DNA of 64,000 bases, from positions 95,641-159,640 of the forward strand of contig NZ_QANS01000008.1 of NCBI RefSeq assembly GCF_003052265.1, given 5' to 3'. How positions within the stretch are numbered: position 1 is the stretch's first letter; every line of letters starts with the position of its first letter. This DNA comes from Stenotrophobium rhamnosiphilum. Lineage in GTDB: Bacteria; Pseudomonadota; Gammaproteobacteria; Nevskiales; Nevskiaceae. The position numbers and the translations under genes are program-made. Shown piece after piece: positions 57,770 through 64,000 of this stretch. Under the pieces are notes generated by a model. The model did not search any database and was not told the DNA's origin. It was given only the letters and a program-made list of their open reading frames with translations.

Positions 57770-57839
57770 AAGTCGAGGAACCTTCTGGAGATCAGGGAGG
57801 GAATCTCGTGAAATCTAATCTACAGATTCAACCTGACTG
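57770..57839. repeat. Direct repeat flanking the Rhs block, right copy
   Basis: Second copy of the element at 47411-47481, same orientation, 10.3 kb away. The two enclose Rhs1, the orphan cassette and Rhs2. It lies 48 bp beyond the end of the unknown gene at 57887. Confidence 0.8.
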
Positions 57840-57886
57840 CTACGCACCATTCTTCCCGAGGGCGCGTGATCCCATTGGCTTCAAGC

Positions 57887-58654
57887 TCACGTAAATCTTG
57901 CACCCTTCAATCTTCCATAAAGTTCTTGATATGGGGAAATTTCCACAGCCCGGATTAGGTCATAAGATTCTTGAGCCGTGCGGAAAAGTGGTGGAAGATT
58001 TAAATGCACTCTATCCCTGCGACAAGCTTTCAAGATGTACTCAAACAACGGCAGCCGTGAGACCTGAATAATTTCACGTAGATCCTCAATCGGATCCTGC
58101 TGAACATTACCCGCGGTATTGGACAGAACCTTGTAGAGCATGTGCGCGTAGCCCGGATCATTGGATCCCGTGCACAACGCAATTAATGCATCGAACTGTT
58201 CTCTGAATATGAGGACACCATAGGTGCAAGACAAAATTTCGCCGGCATCTGGATCGGGCAACTGCCACGGCGCTCCGTTACGCCGCCGTATCAATTCGGT
58301 TGCAATGGATTGACCACCCCACCCGTCAGATATGGCGATAAAGAATGCCATCTCAAACATTGTTCTGGGCCGCCACTGCTGAATACGCGCTTGGCATTTA
58401 CCGTGGCAGTCATACTCTCGATGCGATGCTTCGAATGTTGATTCGAAATGCTCACAGTCACGATCGTGCCAGCCCTTCTGAATGCAGGCTTCTATAAGTT
58501 GAGGAGAAGGCTCTCGAAAAATAATCCTCCATCCCCAGACTTCGCTAATGGCATCAATTCTCTCTGGAACAGCAGGCGAGAGCGCACCAAGCCGCGGCAT
58601 CTCATCCACAATCTTTGCAGACGTTATATTGAGCAATGTATTACAAGTATCCAT
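57887..58654 (-). CDS. Hypothetical protein, 255 aa
   Basis: I do not recognise this protein. It is helical and soluble, with eight or more Cys residues scattered through it and an N-terminal region containing EVWGWRIIFREPSPQLIEACIQ. No signal peptide or membrane segment. It lies 40 bp downstream of the nuclease-like gene at 58695-59393 on the same strand, so the two likely form one transcript and may act as a pair. Confidence 0.6.
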   Translation of the reverse strand: MDTCNTLLNITSAKIVDEMPRLGALSPAVPERIDAISEVWGWRIIFREPSPQLIEACIQKGWHDRDCEHFESTFEASHREYDCHGKCQARIQQWRPRTMFEMAFFIAISDGWGGQSIATELIRRRNGAPWQLPDPDAGEILSCTYGVLIFREQFDALIALCTGSNDPGYAHMLYKVLSNTAGNVQQDPIEDLREIIQVSRLPLFEYILKACRRDRVHLNLPPLFRTAQESYDLIRAVEISPYQELYGRLKGARFT

Positions 58655-58694
58655 TCGCTTCTCTTTCTATTGGCCTTCAACTTGCTTCGCGCAA

Positions 58695-59393
58695 TCACTG
58701 AATAGATGGCACTGCGAGTGCTTCACTCAACGCTTCGATGCTGTTTATGATCTGACTGCCTAGCTGACGCGTGTTAAACGCATTGCCGTTGCCGTTTAAG
58801 AGGCCCACATTGAGTCGCACCGCTAACTCTCGGAGCGCAGACTTCGCGGGTGTTACCAGAACCTCGTTCTGTTCGATTTCGATGCTGCCGTTTTCCAGCT
58901 CGCGCACTCGATACTCTTGGAACATTGCTTCCCTCACCGTCGCGATATCACTTCTCAACGCAGTTTTCTTCTCGATGCGCCCTAACGACAGCGTGCGTTT
59001 GCCCTCTACTTCGGGTGACATCAGAACTATCGCTTCACTGATAGATGCATCAAGTAATTTTTCGATTTGCATTTCTTCGGTATTGACCCGAAAAACCATG
59101 ATGCGATCGACCCATTCCAGTGTCTTTGCGTTGAACGCGATATGACCGCCCGATCCACTCATTGCTGTGGTCTTGACGGATATCCGTTCATTAGCGGCGC
59201 TCACAACGTCATAGCCCCGCTGATTGACCTCCGTGGCCATGCGTCCATTGGTGATGAGTGCGGCGTACAACTCTCCAATACGTCCGCAGAGGTGGCGTAG
59301 CTCCGTCGGAGGCACGCCCCACGCCAGCTCTCGCTCGAACCAATTCATGGCCTCACCCAAGGACTGGATCAGCTGCATTTGCGTTAGGGCCAT
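58695..59393 (-). CDS. Nuclease-like protein (PD-(D/E)XK pattern, DUF6998-like)
   Basis: A 232-residue protein with a restriction-endonuclease-like core: GRIGELYAALI (Glu), RGYDVVSAANERISVKTTAM (Asp, then the V-K pair) and FNAKTLEWVDRIMVFRV. This E...D...xK order fits PD-(D/E)XK folds and resembles DUF6998. The C-terminal third has no assignment. I chose ATG 59393 (alternatives ATG 59378 and GTG 59438). It precedes the 255-residue unknown gene and is divergent from an XRE regulator, which suggests a restriction or defence context. Confidence 0.62.
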   Translation of the reverse strand: MALTQMQLIQSLGEAMNWFERELAWGVPPTELRHLCGRIGELYAALITNGRMATEVNQRGYDVVSAANERISVKTTAMSGSGGHIAFNAKTLEWVDRIMVFRVNTEEMQIEKLLDASISEAIVLMSPEVEGKRTLSLGRIEKKTALRSDIATVREAMFQEYRVRELENGSIEIEQNEVLVTPAKSALRELAVRLNVGLLNGNGNAFNTRQLGSQIINSIEALSEALAVPSIQ

Positions 59394-59594
59394 ACCGAGC
59401 TCAGCACAGGTACGGCCACTGAAGCGGTAAACGCGCACATCCTTGTCGCCTGTCGCTCATTCGACCCCCTACGCTCTTTCGTTTACGTGCCGCCTGCCCT
59501 CGCGGTTTCATTTGGATACTAGCTCTTGACCAATATATTGTGAAGACGTTTTAAGCCCTCGGCTCTACCGTTCCAGCTCTTATTGGGGATTCGG

Positions 59595-59849
59595 TTGGAA
59601 GTAGAGCGCGCTTTTGGGCAAGTCTTGCGAGAAATACGGCTGAAACAGGCCTTTTCTCAGGAGGCGCTTGCCCTTGAGGCAGGCGTGCAGCGCAATTACG
59701 TCTCTCTGCTAGAACGCGGACTGAACTCCGCATCACTGAAAATCATCTTCAAGTTATGCCACGTGTTAGACATCAAGCCATCAGAAGTTTTGGTTATGGT
59801 TGAACAGCGGGCCAGCAAACTGACGCGGCCCGTAAGACGCAAGCGTTAA
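59595..59849 (+). CDS. XRE-family HTH regulator
   Basis: An 84-residue Cro/C1-type DNA-binding protein: FGQVLREIRLKQAFSQEALALEAG, recognition helix in VQRNYVSLLERGL, then LCHVLDIKPSEVL. Size and layout match controller proteins of restriction-modification systems and phage repressors. Start TTG 59595 follows GGGG at about seven bases; TTG 59583 is also possible. It probably regulates the divergent nuclease pair or the downstream genes. Confidence 0.82.
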   Translation: MEVERAFGQVLREIRLKQAFSQEALALEAGVQRNYVSLLERGLNSASLKIIFKLCHVLDIKPSEVLVMVEQRASKLTRPVRRKR

Positions 59850-59874
59850 TGTTGAACTGCCGCAGCTTGCGACC

Positions 59875-60504
59875 ATGCGCGGGACAAAAATAGAAAAAGC
59901 ATTTGTTGCCGAGCATCCAATTACTTCCAGGTTGAAGAAGTTTGGATTCACTGAAGATCAACTTCAGCAACTTACCTTCAGCAGTAACACCTCAGATACA
60001 CCATTCGAGCATTGGTCCTTTCGGATTCCCAACGGCGTCGCCGCAGAAGCATATCGGCTGCTGAAAGCGTATTGCACGCTTAAGTGGCTCATTCTGGATA
60101 ATCCACCCGACTCTGATCATAAACGCAACGCCAATGATTACTTGGCGATGACACTGGCAGAAGCTGATGTTGTCATTGGGCAAAGAACTCGAGAATTACA
60201 AAGCCGCCGTGCCAAGAAGCTTCGGGGCAATGTTGGCGATAACAACATGTCCATTAGCATGATTGTTGAAACCCTATGCTCCAAGCCAGAGCATCAAACG
60301 GAAACTGCAAAGCAACTTTGGAACCATTTCATTTCCGAACTTGATGTGCATAGCCTCTCGCCGAAGGAGCATGCAAATGAGACGACCAAGAAATTTTGGT
60401 GCAATTACGATTTCAAGGGCCGAGAAAAATCTATCAGCTTCGGACAGTTCGCGAATCTTACCTCCAAGGCGCGCAGACGCTTGAAATCAGGTTTGCCGGG
60501 CTAA
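59875..60504 (+). CDS. Hypothetical protein, 209 aa
   Basis: I do not recognise this protein. It is soluble, mixed alpha/beta and ends in a basic segment (SKARRRLKSG). It lies 25 bp downstream of the XRE gene and 48 bp upstream of the methyltransferase gene, all on the plus strand, so it is likely part of the same phage-like operon. Confidence 0.58.
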   Translation: MRGTKIEKAFVAEHPITSRLKKFGFTEDQLQQLTFSSNTSDTPFEHWSFRIPNGVAAEAYRLLKAYCTLKWLILDNPPDSDHKRNANDYLAMTLAEADVVIGQRTRELQSRRAKKLRGNVGDNNMSISMIVETLCSKPEHQTETAKQLWNHFISELDVHSLSPKEHANETTKKFWCNYDFKGREKSISFGQFANLTSKARRRLKSGLPG

Positions 60505-60552
60505 CCTTATTCCTCCAATTAGCTTCGTGTCCGAAATGCTCCGCCGGGGCAT

Positions 60553-61890
60553 ATGGGACAGGAGTTCATTGTGATTGATATGACCGCTTCAATTGAGCAA
60601 GTCTTAGTTGTTAATTTAACCCCTTATGCGAGAAATTCGCGTACTCACTCCAAACGGCAGATCAAACAGATCGCCAATAGCATCAAAGAATTTGGCTTTA
60701 ATAATCCTGTCCTGATCGACCGCAACAACACCATCATTGCCGGGCATGGCCGCGCTGAAGCCGCCAAACTACTCCAGCTCACGACTGTACCCACACTGCG
60801 CCTTGATCACCTCACCCCCGATCAAGTCCGCGCATACATCATTGCGGACAATCGCCTCGCGGAGAACGCTGGATGGGATCGCGAGATCTTGAAGATTGAA
60901 CTGCAGCACTTAAGCACGATTGATCTTGGCTTTGATGTCACGCTCACGGGCTTTGAAGTTCCTGAGATTGATCTGATCATTCAGGGCACAGAAAAAGACG
61001 CTAAACCAGAAATCGTTGAGCTCGAAACTGATGGCCCTGCTGTCACTGCTACAGGTGATCTTTGGCAGTTGGGGCGCCATCGCTTGATTTGCGGTGACTC
61101 ACTCAATGAAAACGTCTATCAACAGCTCATGCAAGGTGATCTGGCAGATGTTGTTATTTCAGATTTGCCCTACAACGTAAAAATAGACGGGCATGCCTCA
61201 GGCCTCGGGGAAGTGCATCATCGTGAGTTTGCAATGGCGGCTGGCGAAATGGATGAATCTGAATTTATCGACTTTCTTCAAAAAGCCTGCGCTCAATTAG
61301 CAATGCATAGCCAGCAAGGATCCTTGCATTATTTATTCATGGACTGGCGTCATTTATTCGAACTGCTAACAGCCGGACGAGCTGCTTACGCCGAGTTCAA
61401 GAACATGGCAGTCTGGACCAAAGACACTGCAGGCATGGGCTCGTTGTATCGTAGCCAACATGAACTCGTTTTGATCTTCAAAAACGGCAAGTCCCCTCAC
61501 CGCAACAATGTTCAGCTCGGCAAGTTTGGACGCAACCGCACCAATGTCTGGCAGTACCCGGGCGTAAATGCGTTTGCTCGTCAAACCGAAGAAGGCCCCC
61601 TCGGGAAGCTTCACCCTACGGTAAAGCCCGTAGCCATGATTGTAGACGCCCTGCTTGACTGCACGGCACGTGGCAACATTGTGCTGGATGCTTTCTTAGG
61701 AAGTGGTACCACGCTCATAGCCGCAGAACGTATTGGGCGCGTTTGCCGCGCCATTGAGATTGATCCCCTATACGTCGACGTTGCGATTCGGCGGTGGCAG
61801 CGTGTGACCGGCGATGCAGCCGTGCATGTCGCTACAGGCCGTCGCTTCGATGACATCGCCGCAACCTCAGAGGTATCTTCTGATGAGTAA
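60553..61890 (+). CDS. ParB-like/DNA methyltransferase fusion
   Basis: A 445-residue two-domain protein. Residues about 15-110 are a ParB-like nuclease/CTPase-type domain (QIKQIANSIKEFGFNNPVL, IIAGHGRAEAAK, IIADNRLAENAGWD). The rest is an N6/N4 amino-methyltransferase with DLPYNV as the catalytic (D/N/S)PPY variant (about residue 205) and the SAM-binding FLGSGTT (about 382), catalytic motif first. Such fusions are typical of prophages and conjugative elements and protect or mark DNA. It overlaps the DUF5681 gene. Confidence 0.85.
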   Translation: MGQEFIVIDMTASIEQVLVVNLTPYARNSRTHSKRQIKQIANSIKEFGFNNPVLIDRNNTIIAGHGRAEAAKLLQLTTVPTLRLDHLTPDQVRAYIIADNRLAENAGWDREILKIELQHLSTIDLGFDVTLTGFEVPEIDLIIQGTEKDAKPEIVELETDGPAVTATGDLWQLGRHRLICGDSLNENVYQQLMQGDLADVVISDLPYNVKIDGHASGLGEVHHREFAMAAGEMDESEFIDFLQKACAQLAMHSQQGSLHYLFMDWRHLFELLTAGRAAYAEFKNMAVWTKDTAGMGSLYRSQHELVLIFKNGKSPHRNNVQLGKFGRNRTNVWQYPGVNAFARQTEEGPLGKLHPTVKPVAMIVDALLDCTARGNIVLDAFLGSGTTLIAAERIGRVCRAIEIDPLYVDVAIRRWQRVTGDAAVHVATGRRFDDIAATSEVSSDE

Positions 61891-62272
61891 GAAGAACGGC
61901 ACCAAGCCTTATGCAGTGGGTTACGCCAAGCCCCCAAAGTCAGGTCAATTTAAGTCAGGCACCTCTGGGAACAAGCGTGGGCGTCCTAAAAACCGCCCTT
62001 CAGCTGCCATGCAGGTATATTCGCAACTTGCCCAAAAGATCACAGTCACAGTTGACGGAAAGCGCAAGAAGATAACCGTGAGAGAAGCCATCGTCACAAA
62101 AGCAGTTCATTCAGCATTAGCCGGTGACTACAAGGCCATAAATTTCCTTCTTAACTTTGCCACACCTTCAGAGCGCGAGATGCATAGTCACGAGCCGAAA
62201 CCTGACTACAGCAAAATGACAGCAGAAGAACTATCAGACTTGTACCGAAAAACGGTTGCCGAGCGCCATTAG
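61883..62272 (+). CDS. DUF5681 phage-associated protein
   Basis: A 129-residue basic protein with the DUF5681 opening (YAKPPKSGQFKSGTSGNKRGRPKNRPS) split here as PPKSGQFKSG and NKRGRPKN, then a helical part (VREAIVTKAVHSALAGDYKAINFLLNF). These proteins usually stand before phage terminase genes; no terminase follows here. ATG 61883 overlaps the methyltransferase stop by 8 bp. Confidence 0.78.
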   Translation: MSKKNGTKPYAVGYAKPPKSGQFKSGTSGNKRGRPKNRPSAAMQVYSQLAQKITVTVDGKRKKITVREAIVTKAVHSALAGDYKAINFLLNFATPSEREMHSHEPKPDYSKMTAEELSDLYRKTVAERH

Positions 62273-62336
62273 GTAGACAGTGCAATCTAAACGGCATGTG
62301 AAATTTATAATAAAGCACTCAAGCCAAGGATTGGCA

Positions 62337-62662
62337 ATGGCACGCAAGTCGCGGAAAACTAACTTATAGGTTTTGCTCGATCTTGCGGTGCTATTGCCAT
62401 GGGGGCTGGCGCTGATCTTTGCTTTGATTTCCTATCTCGTTCTCCATTATTTTGCGACAAGTACTGAAGCTTCCCCAACCGATACACACAGGCGCACTCT
62501 CTTCCAAACGTTCGCAAAGATCGGCCAATTTCTCTTGCCGTTTATTTTCGTCGTTGGCGCTTGAATCTCTATTTACGCGATCAACTCAAAAAAGCACTTC
62601 AACGACACGCAAGCTCTTGGCAAGAAGAGTGCGCTGCTGAATATGTCGTGGAAGGACTTTGA
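62337..62662 (+). pseudogene. Decayed membrane-bound Mrr-type restriction gene
   Basis: Starting at ATG 62337 the frame reads MARKSRKTNL, TAG (62367), then LLDLAVLLPWGLALIFALI, a second helix (GQFLLPFIFVVGA), TGA (62562), then KKHFNDTQALGKKSALLNMSWKDFEW. This is the start of the two-helix membrane restriction endonuclease family (Mrr-like). The nuclease domain is gone: homology stops after KDFEW at about 62665. Two in-frame stops plus truncation mark it as a remnant. Confidence 0.75.
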
Positions 62663-62740
62663 ATGGAATTTCCCCGTTTTCGTATTCACCCAGATGACTA
62701 TAAAATCGGTGGCAACATTCAGCGGGCGCGGTTGCAATAG
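62663..62740 (+). other. Short open frame fused to the restriction remnant
   Basis: A 25-codon frame MEFPRFRIHPDDYKIGGN... ending at TAG 62738-62740, beginning exactly where the Mrr homology ends. It looks like the opening of another gene now truncated, and marks a recombination junction. Expression is unlikely. Confidence 0.35.
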
Positions 62741-62930
62741 TTGGCCCCATCTTCCCAGCTGATCAAATCAAGCTAATCCGGCGAGCAATAACAACCTGAT
62801 GTGTCGGCGCTTCATTGCCACTTCCTATATTCGGGAATTTTATTTCCGAAATGCATCAGTAACAGGAACTTCCAATAGATGAAGAATGGATAAGAGCGCC
62901 ACTGAATGGCTGCTTGCTTTACGCGGTTAT

Positions 62931-63398
62931 TCAGTCTTGCCCAACCTTATTTATTCCTTTACTCGCAAATTGACAAACATTTTTCCAGCGAGCATTCAAC
63001 GCTTCTTCAGTGCCATCAGTACCAAATAATTTTTTGCATTCGCCTGGCTCTTGACCTACTGAACTGGCTATCAGCCAGCCACTGGGTGCAGGGGAATCAA
63101 CAATTACGATTGCTGACGCATCGTAGAGAAAACTTCTACCGTGATAGACCTCTCCGCTACCCACATCAATAGAGAAGTCATGCACGTGAATTCTCGAAGA
63201 AGCAACCAAATCTTGGTTGTCGCCTGAGCCATTAATTTTTTCTTTACGATAAGCTATCGCATAATCAATTTCGTTGTGCAGTACGACATATATGGCTTGG
63301 CTCGAGCGTTGTAGCCTGAATGTATTCTCGTAGACGACTGCGCCAAGAATAAGAAATATCAGCGCGAACACGGCCCACTTCCACCTGGGTAATTGCAT
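62931..63398 (-). CDS. Candidate immunity protein for Rhs3
   Basis: A 155-residue protein with an N-terminal membrane helix (WAVFALIFLILGAVVYENTF), the rest facing the periplasm: beta-rich part (AIYVVLHNEIDYAIAYR), Cys at GECKKLFG and NVCQFA. It starts one base after the Rhs3 stop, so it is coupled to the toxin. A membrane-anchored immunity protein fits a toxin that acts at or outside the membrane, or that is met there. Family not recognised. Confidence 0.65.
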   Translation of the reverse strand: MQLPRWKWAVFALIFLILGAVVYENTFRLQRSSQAIYVVLHNEIDYAIAYRKEKINGSGDNQDLVASSRIHVHDFSIDVGSGEVYHGRSFLYDASAIVIVDSPAPSGWLIASSVGQEPGECKKLFGTDGTEEALNARWKNVCQFASKGINKVGQD

Positions 63399-63399
63399 A

Positions 63400-64000
63400 T
63401 TAATGTGCTCCTACGACCGATTGCGCATCGTTTTCAGCTTGCCCTGAAATATCCGAATGATGGGTGCCCTCATCAAATTCGCTGCCTATAACCGGGCCAA
63501 TCCGGAGGTACCAAGGATCATTCGCATGTAACGCCTCGTGCGCGATTGTGTTAGCTAAATCCGCATCGGTGAGACTTGGATACTTACCAGAACAATACTC
63601 ACTGCTAATAAATATCTTGTCGCCTCTAGTGATATAGGTGACTCCGCCGATTGGAATGTTCCTTACGCCTACAGAAATATTTTTCTTGTATCTGGACGGA
63701 TATTTTTGTTGGAGTGCTCGCAAAATTTTATTTGCCGCATCTAACTTGTTCTTACAACCGCAATTGTCAGGATCCGACTTATTTGCCTGATACGCATCAT
63801 ATAGTGCATATCCAGATGCAAAGGCAAAAAATCCGAACATCGCGGCTCCCACGGGACTTTCGCCCGTCGGATCAACATAACTAATAGGATTACCTTCTAC
63901 ATACCCATAGGTAGACCAGCTTCCTCCATTCAGCCCGATCGGATCTGATTCTACATAGCGTCCGATAAACGGACTGTAATCACGGAAGCCGTTCTGGAAG
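63400..64000 (-). CDS. Rhs3 toxin, C-terminal part (runs off the window)
   Basis: The frame enters from the right edge with the Rhs core end ([26 protein letters not shown]) read as NGFRDYSP and [11 protein letters not shown], then a variable tip of about 155 residues after DPTGE. The tip has a hydrophobic Gly/Ala-rich start, paired Cys (NCGCKN) and the zinc-protease motif HEALH (in [14 protein letters not shown]), followed by [10 protein letters not shown], so it may be a metallopeptidase. The 5' part lies outside the window. Its immunity candidate follows directly. Confidence 0.8.
   Translation of the reverse strand, partial: FQNGFRDYSPFIGRYVESDPIGLNGGSWSTYGYVEGNPISYVDPTGESPVGAAMFGFFAFASGYALYDAYQANKSDPDNCGCKNKLDAANKILRALQQKYPSRYKKNISVGVRNIPIGGVTYITRGDKIFISSEYCSGKYPSLTDADLANTIAHEALHANDPWYLRIGPVIGSEFDEGTHHSDISGQAENDAQSVVGAH

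Noticed and set aside
58695..61890. A classical restriction-modification system of nuclease, controller and methyltransferase
   Set aside because: The methyltransferase is a phage-type ParB fusion with another gene between it and the controller, and the nuclease-like gene is on the other strand with its own partner. Not supported beyond proximity.

Overview
The window looks like a gammaproteobacterial chromosome segment, possibly Xanthomonadales/Nevskiales-like. The basis is a MdtABC-type RND pump, RF3, a HvfABCX-type RiPP operon and REP-like palindromes; no rRNA or species marker is present, so the genus is left open. The left third (1-23.9 kb) reads as ordinary chromosome. From about 24 kb to the right edge it is an accessory region packed with defence, mobility and polymorphic-toxin genes.

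Left part: two tandem paralogous LuxR-type regulators (100-2432), acylphosphatase, an unknown gene, then an efflux operon (adaptor, two RND pumps, outer-membrane lipoprotein; 3714-12715). It continues with a secreted SCP2-like protein, a MATE transporter, an HSL-type esterase, an MFS transporter, prfC and a periplasmic CHAP amidase-like protein. At 19.6-23.5 kb lies a metallophore-type RiPP locus: hvfX-hvfA-hvfB-hvfC on the minus strand, a divergent AraC-type regulator, and a second HvfA-like precursor gene beyond the regulator. A CAU tRNA (23728-23804) with a strong terminator closes the chromosomal part.

Accessory part: a compact Gabija-like pair (OLD nuclease plus small UvrD-like helicase). 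A five-gene operon follows: DUF3489, two DUF2924 proteins, a large serine recombinase and a translationally coupled membrane/coiled-coil protein. A DUF5343-HEPN pair is divergent from a complete Wadjet operon (jetABCD), with a perfect 24-bp palindrome between them. Next come a PIN/NYN-like nuclease, two small membrane proteins, a secreted S9 peptidase, a two-HKD phospholipase-D-like protein coupled to a small Cys-rich protein, and a secreted class-C beta-lactamase-like hydrolase.

The right end carries Sec-exported Rhs/YD-repeat toxins on the minus strand. There are two full Rhs genes, each with a coupled candidate immunity gene, an orphan Rhs tail with its own candidate immunity gene, and the 3' end of a third Rhs gene with an HExxH toxin tip. 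A direct repeat of about 70 bp flanks the first two Rhs genes. Between the second and third Rhs loci sit a nuclease-like gene pair, an XRE regulator, a ParB-methyltransferase fusion, a DUF5681 protein and a decayed Mrr-type restriction gene.

All family names come from motif recognition by eye; no database search was run.
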